A program made the translations under genes and the position numbers. Of a DNA stretch of 64,000 bases, positions 51,153-60,725 are shown piece by piece. The notes below the pieces were generated by a model that ran no database searches, had not been told where the DNA came from, and saw nothing but the letters and a program-made list of their open reading frames with translations. Within the stretch, counting starts at the first letter, position 1. Each line of letters opens with the position of its first letter. The stretch is from the NCBI RefSeq assembly GCF_001553685.1, contig NZ_CP014264.1:628001-692000 (forward strand), read 5' to 3'. Origin of the DNA: Streptococcus sp. oral taxon 431. Lineage in GTDB: Bacteria > Bacillota > Bacilli > Lactobacillales > Streptococcaceae.

Positions 51153-51926
51153 TTATCCAAATGCTTCAAAGGCAGCAACGAGTCGAAGTTTGTTGCTAAC
51201 AACCAGCTCTCTCCCGTAATAGTCGAGAAATAGTTCAGCATATTTGGGATCTTTTAAGTTGTAATTGAGGGACCAAATTGCCCAAAAGAGATCGATATGT
51301 CGATCACTGAAATCAGCCAAACCAAGATCAATGAAGCAAGAGAAATGGTCAGCATCTTTGAGAATAAAGTTTGGTAGACAGGCGTCCCCGTGAATGAAGG
51401 CATCTGTCTTTAAAAGGTGCCCTTGTTCTTGGATGAGTTGGAAGGCCTCTTCGCGACTGCTAATCTGGAATTGGGGTAGGAGCGCCTTGGCATAGAACTC
51501 ACCTTTTTCATAGTTTTTAAAGGCTCTGTCTTTGTAGGATTTTAAATGATTTTCTGATGGAAAATTGTGTGGGTTTAAGTTGTGAAGCTTTTTAAGAGCC
51601 TCTGCCATTGTTCGGCAGATTTTTTCTGGCTGATCTAAAAAAGCGAGAGCATTACGACCAATAGCCTCTTTAGTCAGGAGGTAGTCTTTATCTGTAGATA
51701 GATAGTGGATAACTGGAGTTCCCAGTCCTTTGGTTTCAAACCACCTTGCAATGCCAGCTTCTCGCTCTATTCTTCCCTTTTGATCTATTTTTAAATAGTA
51801 ACCTGAGTCAAGATAAAGGACCCTTGCGCCTGAATGAGAAGAGCTGTCAGAAAGGCTTGCCCCCTCTATATAAGTTCGTAATTGCTCAGGAAAATCCAAT
51901 GAGGAAAAAGATATCTTTGTATTCAT
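51153..51926 (-). CDS. Aminoglycoside phosphotransferase (APH)-like kinase
   Basis: A 257-residue APH/choline-kinase-fold enzyme. The catalytic loop is [13 protein letters not shown] near residues 180-192 (H-G-D-x-x-x-x-N), and the metal-binding segment [17 protein letters not shown] follows near 200-216. This matches APH(3')-like enzymes, but as a core gene beside recX it may act on a cell metabolite rather than antibiotics; resistance should not be inferred. The ATG at 51926 has no Shine-Dalgarno and coincides with the predicted transcription start, so a leaderless mRNA is likely. Confidence 0.82.
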   Translation of the reverse strand: MNTKISFSSLDFPEQLRTYIEGASLSDSSSHSGARVLYLDSGYYLKIDQKGRIEREAGIARWFETKGLGTPVIHYLSTDKDYLLTKEAIGRNALAFLDQPEKICRTMAEALKKLHNLNPHNFPSENHLKSYKDRAFKNYEKGEFYAKALLPQFQISSREEAFQLIQEQGHLLKTDAFIHGDACLPNFILKDADHFSCFIDLGLADFSDRHIDLFWAIWSLNYNLKDPKYAELFLDYYGRELVVSNKLRLVAAFEAFG

Positions 51927-51932
51927 GGTTTT

Positions 51933-51975
51933 ATTGTAACATATTCTTAACCATTGAGAAACTACGTGGTATAAT
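51933..51975. promoter_or_regulatory. Divergent leaderless-type promoters (APH-like kinase and rlmD)
   Basis: Minus strand: TG-T-TACAAT with the hexamer at 51938-51933, then AAAACC and the ATG at 51926. Plus strand: TGG-TATAAT with the hexamer at 51970-51975, then AGACTT and the ATG at 51982. In both, six bases separate the hexamer from ATG, so the predicted start is the A of ATG. Confidence 0.7.
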
Positions 51976-51981
51976 AGACTT

Positions 51982-53349
51982 ATGAATCTAAAAGTCAAAC
52001 AAAAAATTCCATTAAAAATTAAGCGCATGGGGATTAACGGGGAAGGAATTGGTTTTTTCCAGAAAACCCTCGTTTTTGTTCCAGGTGCCCTCAAGGGAGA
52101 AGATATCTATTGTCAGGTGACTTCGGTTAAGCGTAACTACGTTGAGGCTAAACTGCTTGAGGTCAATAAAAAATCTAAGTTTCGAGTGGTTCCAGACTGT
52201 ACCATTTATAATGAGTGTGGAGGCTGTCAAATCATGCATCTGCATTATGACAAGCAGCTGGAGTTCAAGACAGATCTCCTTCATCAAGCTCTGAAGAAAT
52301 TTGCACCTGCTGGCTATGAAAACTATGAAATCAGACCAACCATTGGCATGCAGAAACCCAAGTATTATCGGGCTAAACTGCAATTTCAAACGCGAAAGTT
52401 TAAAGGTCAAGTCAAGGCAGGTTTGTATGCTCAGAATTCTCACTACTTGGTTGAGCTAAAAGACTGTCTGGTTCAAGACAAGGAGACGCAGATTATTGCC
52501 AATCGCATTGCTGAACTCTTGACCTATCATCAAATTCCGATTACAGATGAACGGAAAATTCTTGGGGTTCGGACTATCATGGTTCGTCGAGCACGGAAAA
52601 CTGGGCAGGTTCAAATCATTATCGTCACCAACCGTCAATTGAATCTGACTCTCTTAGTTCAAGACCTAGTCAAGGATTTTCCAGAAGTGGTGACAGTTGC
52701 AGTCAATACCAATACTGCAAAAACCAGTGAGATTTATGGAGACAAGACCGAGATTATTTGGGGGCAGGATAGCATACGCGAGGGTGTTCTTGATTATGAA
52801 TTTTCTCTTTCACCACGAGCTTTTTACCAGCTCAATCCTGAACAGACAGAAATTCTCTATAGTGAAGCCGTTAAGGCCTTAGACGTAAATGAGAATGACC
52901 ATCTGATTGATGCCTATTGTGGTGTTGGGACCATTGGTTTTGCCTTTGCTAAGAAAGTCAAAAGCTTGAGAGGGATGGATATTATTCCAGAAGCTATTGA
53001 GGATGCCAAAGAAAATGCTAAGCGCATGGGTTATACCAATACTCACTATGAAGCAGGAACTGCAGAAGAAATCATCCCCCGTTGGTACAAGGAAGGCTAT
53101 CGTGCAGATGCTTTGATTGTGGACCCGCCACGTACAGGTTTAGATGATAAGCTCTTGGATACTATTGCCAAGTATGCTCCTGAAAAGATGGTCTATGTTT
53201 CCTGCAATGTGTCTACCTTGGCGCGTGATTTAGTCCGTCTGGTAGAGGTCTATGATCTACACTATATCCAGTCTGTTGATATGTTTCCACACACGGCTAG
53301 AACAGAAGCAGTGGTCAAATTAACCAGGAGAAAGCCAGCTTCTAGATAA
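51982..53349 (+). CDS. rlmD: 23S rRNA (uracil-C5)-methyltransferase, RlmD/RlmCD type
   Basis: A 455-residue TrmA/RumA-family enzyme that methylates uracil C5 in 23S rRNA. An N-terminal TRAM domain (about 5-60) is followed by the iron-sulphur Cys motif [10 protein letters not shown] near 73-82, the SAM motif [14 protein letters not shown] near 311-324, and the catalytic [13 protein letters not shown] with Cys near 413. VDPPRTGLD precedes it. In relatives one enzyme may modify both U747 and U1939. There is no ribosome site; the ATG coincides with the predicted transcription start. Confidence 0.93.
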   Translation: MNLKVKQKIPLKIKRMGINGEGIGFFQKTLVFVPGALKGEDIYCQVTSVKRNYVEAKLLEVNKKSKFRVVPDCTIYNECGGCQIMHLHYDKQLEFKTDLLHQALKKFAPAGYENYEIRPTIGMQKPKYYRAKLQFQTRKFKGQVKAGLYAQNSHYLVELKDCLVQDKETQIIANRIAELLTYHQIPITDERKILGVRTIMVRRARKTGQVQIIIVTNRQLNLTLLVQDLVKDFPEVVTVAVNTNTAKTSEIYGDKTEIIWGQDSIREGVLDYEFSLSPRAFYQLNPEQTEILYSEAVKALDVNENDHLIDAYCGVGTIGFAFAKKVKSLRGMDIIPEAIEDAKENAKRMGYTNTHYEAGTAEEIIPRWYKEGYRADALIVDPPRTGLDDKLLDTIAKYAPEKMVYVSCNVSTLARDLVRLVEVYDLHYIQSVDMFPHTARTEAVVKLTRRKPASR

Positions 53350-53402
53350 AAACGGCAACTGGAAAGTTTTTGAAAAGAAGACTTCTAGTTACAGAGTAAG
53401 AT

Positions 53403-53431
53403 TTGCAAGCTATCTTTAAATATGATAAAAT
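53403..53431 (+). promoter_or_regulatory. Promoter of tpiA
   Basis: TTGCAA (53403-53408), 17-nt spacer, TAAAAT (53426-53431) with TGA directly before it. Confidence 0.8.
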
Positions 53432-53466
53432 AAGTAGAAAATAAAATGAAAAAAGAGGTATGTGAA

Positions 53467-54225
53467 ATGTCACGTAAACCATTTATCGCTGGTAACTGGA
53501 AAATGAACAAAAACCCAGAAGAAGCAAAAGCATTCGTTGAAGCTGTAGCATCAAAACTTCCTTCAGCAGACCTTGTTGAAGCAGGTATCGCAGCTCCAGC
53601 TCTTGATTTGACAACTGTTCTTGCTGCTGCTAAAGGTTCAAACCTTAAAGTTGCTGCTCAAAACTGCTACTTTGAAAATGCTGGTGCTTTCACTGGTGAA
53701 ACTAGCCCACAAGTTTTGAAAGAAATCGGTACTGACTACGTTGTTATCGGTCACTCAGAACGTCGTGACTACTTCCACGAAACAGACGAAGACATCAACA
53801 AAAAAGCAAAAGCAATCTTTGCTAACGGTATGCTTCCAATCATCTGTTGTGGTGAAAGCCTTGAAACTTACGAAGCTGGTAAAGCAGCTGAATTCGTAGG
53901 TGCTCAAGTTTCTGCTGCTCTTGCTGGATTGACTGCAGAACAAGTAGCTTCAACAGTTATCGCATACGAGCCAATCTGGGCTATCGGTACTGGTAAATCA
54001 GCTTCACAAGACGATGCACAAAAAATGTGTAAAGTTGTTCGTGACGTTGTAGCTGCTGACTTCGGTCAAGAAGTAGCTGACAAAGTACGTGTTCAATACG
54101 GTGGTTCAGTTAAACCTGAAAACGTTGCTGAATACATGGCTTGTCCAGACGTTGACGGAGCTCTTGTTGGTGGTGCATCACTTGACCCAGAAAGCTTCTT
54201 GGCATTGCTTGACTTTGTAAAATAA
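53467..54225 (+). CDS. tpiA: Triose-phosphate isomerase
   Basis: A 252-residue glycolytic TIM barrel. Catalytic residues: Asn-x-Lys in AGNWKMNKN (residues 8-16), His in [11 protein letters not shown] near 95 and Glu in [13 protein letters not shown] near 168, which also begins the mobile loop 6. GGSVKPEN near 211 binds phosphate. The ATG at 53467 follows GAGG (53455-53458) by 8 nt; an upstream in-frame ATG at 53446 is less suited. Codons are strongly biased, as expected for one of the most highly expressed genes. Confidence 0.98.
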   Translation: MSRKPFIAGNWKMNKNPEEAKAFVEAVASKLPSADLVEAGIAAPALDLTTVLAAAKGSNLKVAAQNCYFENAGAFTGETSPQVLKEIGTDYVVIGHSERRDYFHETDEDINKKAKAIFANGMLPIICCGESLETYEAGKAAEFVGAQVSAALAGLTAEQVASTVIAYEPIWAIGTGKSASQDDAQKMCKVVRDVVAADFGQEVADKVRVQYGGSVKPENVAEYMACPDVDGALVGGASLDPESFLALLDFVK

Positions 54226-54239
54226 GCTTCAAATATCTG

Positions 54240-54320
54240 AGACAGACAGTTCCCCCTCTCGAGGTTTTGGCTGCCTGTCTTCTTTTTAGTAAAAAGGCGT
54301 GCGTAAGCACGCTCTTTTCT
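54240..54320 (+). terminator. Two tandem hairpins after tpiA
   Basis: GACAGACAG near 54241 pairs with CTGCCTGTC (one mismatch) and is followed by TTCTTTTT. A second hairpin GCGTGC-GTAA-GCACGC (54297-54312) is followed by TCTTTT. A double stop fits a very highly transcribed gene. Confidence 0.75.
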
Positions 54321-54326
54321 GCATTT

Positions 54327-54434
54327 TATACTCAATGAAAATCAAAGAGCAAACTAGGAAGCGAGCCGCAGGCTGTACTTGAGTACGGCAAGACGAAGCT
54401 GACGTGGTTTGAATTTGATTTTTGAAGAGTATTA
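54327..54434 (-). repeat. BOX element, short form (boxA-boxC), minus orientation
   Basis: About 107 bp starting TATACTCAATGAAAATCAAA and ending TTTTTGAAGAGTATT. Same A-C form as at 34535 and 47247, inverted, with more changes in boxA (TTTGATTTTTGAAG). Confidence 0.88.
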
Positions 54435-54455
54435 GAAGAAAAAGAAAGGAGAATC

Positions 54456-56192
54456 ATGCTGTATATTTGGTCTTATCTCAAACGCTATCCCAAGTGGTTA
54501 GTGTTAGACTTTCTCGGGGCAATTTTCTTTGTCATTGTCAATCTAGGTTTACCAACAGTTTTGGCCCGCATGATTGACCAGGGAATCAACCAAGGTGACC
54601 AGGATAAACTCTATTTTTGGGCCATCATCATGTTGGTTATTATCGTCTTGGGAACATTTGGGCGGGTTGTTCTAGCTTATGCTGCTAGTAAATTGACCAC
54701 GAATATGGTTAAGGACATGCGGGATGATGTCTATGCAAAGCTGCAAGAGTATTCTCATCACGAATATGAACAAATTGGTGTTTCTTCATTGGTGACTCGT
54801 ATTACTAGTGATGCCTTTGTCCTTATGCAGTTTGCAGAGCAGACGCTTAAATTGGGTGTTATCACTCCCATGATGATGCTGTCGAGTATTCTCATGATTT
54901 TCTTAACTAGTCCCTCACTAGCCTGGATTGTCGCTTTTTCCGTTCCTTTCCTAGCTGTAGTAGTCCTTTATGTGGCAGTGAAAACGCGCCCCTTATCTGA
55001 AAAACAACAGAAAACACTAGACAAGATAAATCAATATGTCCGTGAAAATTTGATGGGGCTACGAGTGATTCGTGCCTTTGCTCGTGAAGATTTCCAAGAA
55101 AACCGTTTCGAAGAGAAAAATGCAATCTATGCAGATAATTCAAATCGTTTGTTCAAATTGACTGGTTTGACCGAACCTCTTTTTGTGCAAATCATTATCG
55201 CTATGATTGTGGCAATTGTTTGGTTTGCTCTAGATCCTCTCCAACAAGGAAGTTTGCAGATTGGGGATTTGGTAGCCTTCATCGAGTATAGTTTCCATGC
55301 CCTCTTGTCTTTCCTTTTCTTGTCAAACCTCTTTACCATGTACCCTAGAACGGCCGTATCCAGTGAACGCTTGAAGGAAATCATGGATATGCCGATTTCC
55401 ATTGATCCAAATGAGGACGGAATTCAAGAAACAGAAACACATGGTTACTTAGAATTTGATAATGTGACCTTTGCCTATCCTGGGGAAACAGAAAGCCCTG
55501 TTTTGCATAATATTTCCTTTACTGCTAAACCGGGAGAAACCATTGCTTTTATCGGTTCGACTGGGTCAGGTAAGTCTACCCTGGTTCAGTTAATTCCTCG
55601 TTTTTATGATGTTACACTGGGGAAAATTAAGGTCGATGGTGTTGATGTCCGGGATTACCGTCTCAAATCACTCCGCCAGAAAATTGGATTTATTCCACAA
55701 AAAGCCTTGCTCTTTACAGGGACTATCGCAGACAATCTCCGTTATGGGAAAGAAGATGCCAGTCATGAGGACTTGCACCAAGCAGCTGATGTAGCCCAAG
55801 CCAAAGACTTTATCGAAAGTCGAGAAGAAGGTTTTGCGACGCATCTGGCTGAAGGGGGAAGCAACCTATCAGGTGGTCAGAAACAACGTTTGTCGATTGC
55901 ACGAGCGGTTATCAAGGGTCCAGATATCTACATCTTTGATGATTCCTTCTCAGCCTTGGACTATCGTACAGATGCAATCTTACGACGTCGTCTCAAGGAA
56001 GTGACGCAAGATGCTACGGTATTGATTGTTGCGCAGCGTGTTGGAACCATCATGGATGCTGACCAGATTATCGTCCTTGATAAAGGTGAAATCGTTGGTC
56101 GTGGCCGTCATGAAGAATTGATGGAAACCAATGACATCTATCGAGAAATTGCTGAGTCGCAGTTGAAAAATGCGTCTCTGACAGAAGATTAG
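54456..56192 (+). CDS. Heterodimeric ABC exporter subunit with degenerate catalytic site
   Basis: A 578-residue half-transporter: six membrane helices (about 1-310) and a nucleotide-binding domain. Walker A is GSTGSGKST near 368 and the signature NLSGGQKQR near 472 is canonical. Walker B ends FDDSFSALD, with Asp in place of the catalytic Glu, and the switch reads VAQRVGT with Gln in place of His. This is the degenerate half of an asymmetric pair, as in TM287/288 and LmrCD. Its partner lies 10 bases downstream. Drug, lipid or peptide export is possible. Confidence 0.92.
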   Translation: MLYIWSYLKRYPKWLVLDFLGAIFFVIVNLGLPTVLARMIDQGINQGDQDKLYFWAIIMLVIIVLGTFGRVVLAYAASKLTTNMVKDMRDDVYAKLQEYSHHEYEQIGVSSLVTRITSDAFVLMQFAEQTLKLGVITPMMMLSSILMIFLTSPSLAWIVAFSVPFLAVVVLYVAVKTRPLSEKQQKTLDKINQYVRENLMGLRVIRAFAREDFQENRFEEKNAIYADNSNRLFKLTGLTEPLFVQIIIAMIVAIVWFALDPLQQGSLQIGDLVAFIEYSFHALLSFLFLSNLFTMYPRTAVSSERLKEIMDMPISIDPNEDGIQETETHGYLEFDNVTFAYPGETESPVLHNISFTAKPGETIAFIGSTGSGKSTLVQLIPRFYDVTLGKIKVDGVDVRDYRLKSLRQKIGFIPQKALLFTGTIADNLRYGKEDASHEDLHQAADVAQAKDFIESREEGFATHLAEGGSNLSGGQKQRLSIARAVIKGPDIYIFDDSFSALDYRTDAILRRRLKEVTQDATVLIVAQRVGTIMDADQIIVLDKGEIVGRGRHEELMETNDIYREIAESQLKNASLTED

Positions 56193-56202
56193 GAGGTAAA
56201 GG

Positions 56203-57984
56203 ATGAAACATCAATCTAGTCTAGCTCGTCTATGGAGCTATTTAAAAGCCTACCGTTTCTCTGTTTTCTTTGCAGTCTTCTTGAAAATAGTCAGCGTCGT
56301 TATGAGTGTTATCGAGCCATTCGTATTGGGGCTTGCTATCACTGAGTTAACCAGCAACCTCCTTGCTATGGCAAATGGTGTTGCAGGAGCGGGTATCAAT
56401 ACCAGCTATATCGCAGTAATTCTAGTGATTTATCTCTTGCGTGGTCTTCTTTATGAGTTGGGGTCTTACTATTCAAACTACTTTATGACCAATGCGGTGC
56501 AGTCCATGATAAAGGATTTGCGAAATGAAATGAGTGAAAAAATCAATCGTATTCCTGTGTCTTACTTTGATAAGCACCAGTTTGGAGATTTGTTAGGCCG
56601 TTTTACCAGTGATGTTGAAACTGTTTCAAATGCTCTTCAACAATCCTTCTTACAGATTGTCAATGCAGTCTTTACCATTCTTTTTGTTATGGGAATGGTT
56701 CTCTATCTAAATATTCAGTTGGCTATCATTGTTATCTTGTCGATTCCGATAACTTATTTTGGGGCTAAAACAATTCTGAATCGTTCGCAACCATACTTTA
56801 AACAGCAGGCAGCTATCTTAGGACGCATGAATGGTTTTGTGCAAGAAAACTTGACAGGTTTTAATGTCCTCAAACTTTTCGGACGCGAAGAAAACTCTCA
56901 AGAGAGATTTGAAAAAATTACGGATGAATTGCAGCGGGTTGGATTCAAGGCGAGCTTTATTTCAGGTTTGATGATGCCTGCCCTTCATATCGTTTCTGAT
57001 TTAACATACTTAATTGTAGCTGTCTTAGGTGGTTTGCAGGTTATTGCAGGTCGCTTGACGATCGGTAATATGCAGGCTTTCGTTCAGTATGTGTGGCAGG
57101 TCAGTCAACCGATCCAAAATATCACTCAATTAGCAGGACAAATGCAAAGTGCTAAGTCTTCGCTTGACCGTGTCTTTGAAGTTTTAGATGAACAGGAAGA
57201 AGTTCAAACTGCTGAAGTAAAAGAGTTGGCGCCGTTGACAGGTCAAGTTAGCTTCAAGAATGTTGATTTCCGATATGTGGAAAATAAACCATTGATTCGT
57301 AATTTCAACTTAGATGTTGAACCTGGAGAGATGGTAGCCATCGTAGGACCAACTGGAGCAGGTAAAACAACCTTGATTAACCTTCTCATGCGTTTTTACG
57401 ATGTAACAGCTGGTGCTATTTTAGTGGATGGCCAAGATATTCGTGACTTGTCTCGTCAGGACTATCGTCGCCAGTTTGGCATGGTCTTACAGGATGCCTG
57501 GCTCTATGAAGGTAGCATCAAGGAAAATCTTCGCTTTGGAAATTTGGATGCAACAGATGAAGAAATCGTTGAGGCGGCTAAGGCGGCCAATGTTGACCAC
57601 TTTATTCGCACTCTTCCTGGTGGCTATAACATGGAGATGAATCAAGAATCTAGCAATATTTCTCTTGGTCAGAAACAACTTTTGACTATCGCACGTGCTC
57701 TCTTAGCGGATCCAAAAATCTTAATTTTGGACGAAGCAACCTCATCAGTCGATACTCGTCTAGAGCTCTTGATTCAAAAGGCCATGAAACGTTTGATGAA
57801 GGGGAGAACAAGTTTTGTTATTGCCCATCGACTTTCGACTATTCAGGAAGCTGACAAGATATTGGTACTTAAAGATGGACAGATAATCGAACAAGGAAAT
57901 CATGAAAGTCTCCTAGCTGCAAAAGGTTTCTATTATGACCTTTATCAAAGTCAATTCTCTGGGAAAGGCACAGAAAACAACTAA
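56203..57984 (+). CDS. Heterodimeric ABC exporter subunit with canonical catalytic site
   Basis: A 593-residue half-transporter, partner of the preceding gene. Six helices lie in about 1-325. Walker A is GPTGAGKTT near 384; Walker B ILILDEATSSVD near 506 has the catalytic Glu and the switch FVIAHRLST has the His. Its own signature is altered to NISLGQKQ (S-L-G-Q for S-G-G-Q). Thus the working ATP site would pair these Walker motifs with the intact signature of the first subunit. An AGGAGGTAAAGG ribosome site precedes the ATG. Confidence 0.93.
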   Translation: MKHQSSLARLWSYLKAYRFSVFFAVFLKIVSVVMSVIEPFVLGLAITELTSNLLAMANGVAGAGINTSYIAVILVIYLLRGLLYELGSYYSNYFMTNAVQSMIKDLRNEMSEKINRIPVSYFDKHQFGDLLGRFTSDVETVSNALQQSFLQIVNAVFTILFVMGMVLYLNIQLAIIVILSIPITYFGAKTILNRSQPYFKQQAAILGRMNGFVQENLTGFNVLKLFGREENSQERFEKITDELQRVGFKASFISGLMMPALHIVSDLTYLIVAVLGGLQVIAGRLTIGNMQAFVQYVWQVSQPIQNITQLAGQMQSAKSSLDRVFEVLDEQEEVQTAEVKELAPLTGQVSFKNVDFRYVENKPLIRNFNLDVEPGEMVAIVGPTGAGKTTLINLLMRFYDVTAGAILVDGQDIRDLSRQDYRRQFGMVLQDAWLYEGSIKENLRFGNLDATDEEIVEAAKAANVDHFIRTLPGGYNMEMNQESSNISLGQKQLLTIARALLADPKILILDEATSSVDTRLELLIQKAMKRLMKGRTSFVIAHRLSTIQEADKILVLKDGQIIEQGNHESLLAAKGFYYDLYQSQFSGKGTENN

Positions 57985-58049
57985 AAATTACAGTTTCCTA
58001 TTCTTAAATTATCAGTCTATTAGAACTTTTTTAATATGAGTTAATTCCC

Positions 58050-58078
58050 TTGCTTTTGTCTACTGGGAGTAGTATACT
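58050..58078 (+). promoter_or_regulatory. Promoter of dpr
   Basis: TTGCTT (58050-58055), 17-nt spacer, TATACT (58073-58078). Confidence 0.72.
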
Positions 58079-58130
58079 AAAATAGTAATCAATAAAGATG
58101 GTTACAAAAAATAATCATGAGGTGAGAAAG

Positions 58131-58649
58131 ATGGTAGAATTGAAAAAAGAAGCAGTAAAAGACGTAGCAACATTATCTAAACCAGCGGCAGAAGCGCTAG
58201 TAAATACAAAGGAAGTTTTGAATCAATCAGTAGCAGACTTGTATGTAGCCCATATCGCTCTTCATCAAGTACACTGGTACATGCGTGGACGTGGATTCAT
58301 GGTATGGCATCCTAAGATGGATGAATACATGGATAGCCTTGATGGTTACCTTGACGAAATCAGCGAGCGTTTGATCACTCTTGGTGGCAAACCATACTCT
58401 ACTCTGACAGAGTTTCTTCAACACAGTGAAATCGAAGAAGAAGTTGGAGAGTTCCGCAACGTAGAAGAAAGTTTGGAACGTGTTCTTGAAATTTATCGTT
58501 ACCTCATCACTCTTTTCCAAAAAGCTTTGGATGTAACTGATGAAGAAGGTGATGATGTAACAAACGATATCTTCGTTGGTGCTAAGGCAGATCTTGAAAA
58601 AACAGTCTGGATGCTTGCTGCAGAATTAGGACAAGCACCTGGTTTGTAA
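58131..58649 (+). CDS. dpr: Dps-like peroxide resistance protein Dpr
   Basis: A 172-residue Dps-family ferritin that forms a 12-mer, oxidises and stores iron, and protects against peroxide made by the cell itself. The ferroxidase-site residues are visible: [13 protein letters not shown] near 43-55 (His and Trp) and [20 protein letters not shown] near 62-81 (Asp and Glu). The ATG at 58131 has GAGGTG (58119-58124) 6 nt upstream; an in-frame ATG at 58098 has none. Single gene with promoter and strong terminator. Mitis-group streptococci make much peroxide, which fits. Confidence 0.95.
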   Translation: MVELKKEAVKDVATLSKPAAEALVNTKEVLNQSVADLYVAHIALHQVHWYMRGRGFMVWHPKMDEYMDSLDGYLDEISERLITLGGKPYSTLTEFLQHSEIEEEVGEFRNVEESLERVLEIYRYLITLFQKALDVTDEEGDDVTNDIFVGAKADLEKTVWMLAAELGQAPGL

Positions 58650-58665
58650 GATACTCTATTTTGTC

Positions 58666-58699
58666 AAAAATCCGTAGAAAACTTCTACGGATTTTTTCT
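58666..58699 (+). terminator. Terminator of dpr
   Basis: AAAAATCCGTAGAA (58666-58679) pairs with TTCTACGGATTTTT (58683-58696), 14 bp. Confidence 0.92.
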
Positions 58700-58776
58700 A
58701 TTTGGGTGGGCGTTCCAAAACAGTCTTTTTTGAAGATTTTTGATAAAATAGAACTATCAATAAAAAGGATGAAAGC

Positions 58777-59283
58777 ATGACAAAGAAAATCGTAGCCATC
58801 TGGGCTCAAGATGAAAAGGGTGTAATTGGAAAAGAGGATCGCTTACCATGGCATTTGCCAGCAGAGTTAAAACATTTTAAAGAAACAACCTTGAATCATG
58901 CCATCTTGATGGGACGTGTCACCTTTGATGGAATGGGACGACGATTGCTTCCAGGACGTGAGACTCTGATTTTGACGCGCAATCCTGAAGAGTCAATTGA
59001 GGGTGCTCTTTTTTTCCAAAATGTTGAGGATGTTTTAGACTGGTACCATAACCAGGATAAAAATCTCTATATCATTGGGGGCAAGCAGATTTTTCAGCTT
59101 TTTGAAGCTTATCTTGATGAGATTATTGTGACACAAATCCATGCTCAAGTTGAAGGGGATACTTTTTTTCCAGCAGATTTTGACTTGACTGTTTTTGAGA
59201 CTGTTACAAGCAAATCTTATAGCAAAGATGAGAAAAATGCCTATGATTTTACCATCGAATATAGAAAGAGAAAGGAAGTCTAA
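58777..59283 (+). CDS. folA: Dihydrofolate reductase
   Basis: A 168-residue DHFR, which makes tetrahydrofolate and is the target of trimethoprim. [20 protein letters not shown] near 8-27 is the substrate loop, [10 protein letters not shown] near 46 binds NADPH, and YIIGGKQIF near 98-106 closes the site. Position 100 is Ile, the trimethoprim-sensitive residue in pneumococcus (Leu gives resistance). It is followed, with a one-base overlap, by a 56-codon membrane protein gene and then clpX. Confidence 0.96.
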   Translation: MTKKIVAIWAQDEKGVIGKEDRLPWHLPAELKHFKETTLNHAILMGRVTFDGMGRRLLPGRETLILTRNPEESIEGALFFQNVEDVLDWYHNQDKNLYIIGGKQIFQLFEAYLDEIIVTQIHAQVEGDTFFPADFDLTVFETVTSKSYSKDEKNAYDFTIEYRKRKEV

Positions 59284-59453
59284 TGGAGCGCAGTATTTTT
59301 GGATTTTTTACAGCTCTTTTGTGTGCTGTCTGTCTTGTGGCTGGATCACACGCTTTTCGTAAAAAGCGCTTTGGACTTGCTACTCTACTTTGGCTAAATG
59401 CTTTTACAAACTTGGTGAATAGCATTCATGCTTTTTATATGACCTTATTTTAG
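59283..59453 (+). CDS. Small membrane protein between folA and clpX
   Basis: A 56-codon ORF whose ATG shares its A with the folA stop (TAATG). The protein starts [20 protein letters not shown], has a first hydrophobic helix at about 5-21, a basic turn (FRKKRFG), and a second hydrophobic stretch (LATLLWLNAFTNLVN). The overlapping stop and start suggest translation by re-initiation after folA. I recall a small hypothetical gene at this position in pneumococcus. Function unknown. Confidence 0.72.
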   Translation: MERSIFGFFTALLCAVCLVAGSHAFRKKRFGLATLLWLNAFTNLVNSIHAFYMTLF

Positions 59454-59484
59454 ATAGAAAAATCATTTAGAACGGAAGGGAATC

Positions 59485-60717
59485 ATGCCTACAAATAGGA
59501 AAAATGATATGATGGTTTATTGCTCATTTTGTGGCAAAAGCCAAGAAGAAGTAAAAAAAATAATCGCTGGGAACAATGCCTTTATCTGTAATGAATGTGT
59601 GGAGTTGGCCCAGGAGATTATTCGTGAGGAGTTGGCTGAGGAAGTCTTGGCAGACTTGTCTGAAGTACCAAAACCAATCGAACTCCTAAACATTTTGAAC
59701 CACTATGTGATTGGTCAAGATCGTGCCAAACGTGCTTTGGCAGTTGCTGTATATAACCACTACAAACGCATCAATTTCCATGACACTCGTGAAGAATCAG
59801 AAGATGTGGATTTGCAAAAGTCAAACATTTTGATGATTGGCCCAACTGGTTCTGGGAAGACTTTCCTTGCTCAAACCCTTGCTAGAAGTTTGAATGTACC
59901 ATTTGCTATTGCTGATGCAACAGCCCTTACTGAGGCTGGCTATGTAGGTGAGGACGTGGAAAATATCCTCCTCAAACTCTTGCAAGCTGCTGACTTTAAC
60001 ATCGAACGTGCAGAACGTGGAATTATCTACGTGGATGAGATTGACAAGATTGCTAAGAAGAGCGAAAATGTCTCTATCACACGTGATGTTTCTGGTGAAG
60101 GGGTGCAACAAGCCCTCCTCAAGATTATCGAAGGAACTGTAGCTAGCGTACCACCTCAAGGAGGACGTAAACATCCTCAACAAGAAATGATTCAAGTGGA
60201 TACCAAGAATATCCTCTTCATTGTGGGTGGGGCCTTTGATGGAATCGAAGAAATTGTCAAACAGCGTCTTGGTGAAAAAGTTATCGGTTTCGGACAAAAT
60301 AACAAGGCTATTGACGAAAACAGCTCATACATGCAAGAAATCATTGCAGAGGACATTCAAAAATTCGGTATTATCCCTGAGTTGATTGGGCGCTTGCCTG
60401 TCTTTGCAGCTCTGGAGCAATTGACAGTAGATGACTTGGTTCGCATTTTGAAAGAGCCAAGAAATGCCTTGGTCAAACAATACCAGACCTTGCTTTCTTA
60501 TGATGATGTTGAGTTAGAATTTGACGACGAAGCCCTCCAGGAAATTGCCAATAAAGCAATCGAACGCAAAACTGGTGCACGTGGTCTTCGCTCAATCATC
60601 GAAGAAACTATGCTAGACGTTATGTTTGAAGTTCCAAGTCAAGAAAATGTGAAAACAGTTCGTATCACAAAAGAAGCGGTTGACGGAACGGCTAAGCCAA
60701 TCCTAGAGACAGCCTAG
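59485..60717 (+). CDS. clpX: ATP-dependent Clp protease ATP-binding subunit ClpX
   Basis: A 410-residue AAA+ unfoldase that feeds substrates to ClpP. The N-terminal zinc domain has CSFCGK and CNECVE (C4 type, residues 12-38). Walker [10 protein letters not shown] lies near 118, Walker [11 protein letters not shown] near 180, the pore loop GYVGEDVE near 152 and the RKH loop near 227. The IGF-type ClpP contact (IGFGQ) lies near 267. The ATG follows GGAAGGGAATC. It is 8 nt upstream of engB, so the two are coupled. Confidence 0.97.
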   Translation: MPTNRKNDMMVYCSFCGKSQEEVKKIIAGNNAFICNECVELAQEIIREELAEEVLADLSEVPKPIELLNILNHYVIGQDRAKRALAVAVYNHYKRINFHDTREESEDVDLQKSNILMIGPTGSGKTFLAQTLARSLNVPFAIADATALTEAGYVGEDVENILLKLLQAADFNIERAERGIIYVDEIDKIAKKSENVSITRDVSGEGVQQALLKIIEGTVASVPPQGGRKHPQQEMIQVDTKNILFIVGGAFDGIEEIVKQRLGEKVIGFGQNNKAIDENSSYMQEIIAEDIQKFGIIPELIGRLPVFAALEQLTVDDLVRILKEPRNALVKQYQTLLSYDDVELEFDDEALQEIANKAIERKTGARGLRSIIEETMLDVMFEVPSQENVKTVRITKEAVDGTAKPILETA

Positions 60718-60725
60718 AGGTGACT

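Noticed and set aside
58021-58048. PerR-like box upstream of dpr (ATTAGAACTTTTTTAATA)
   Set aside because: It resembles only half of a PerR box and has too many mismatches; I would not claim it without binding data.
58777-59283. Trimethoprim-resistance allele of folA
   Set aside because: The resistance position (100) is Ile, the susceptible residue, so nothing in the sequence supports resistance.
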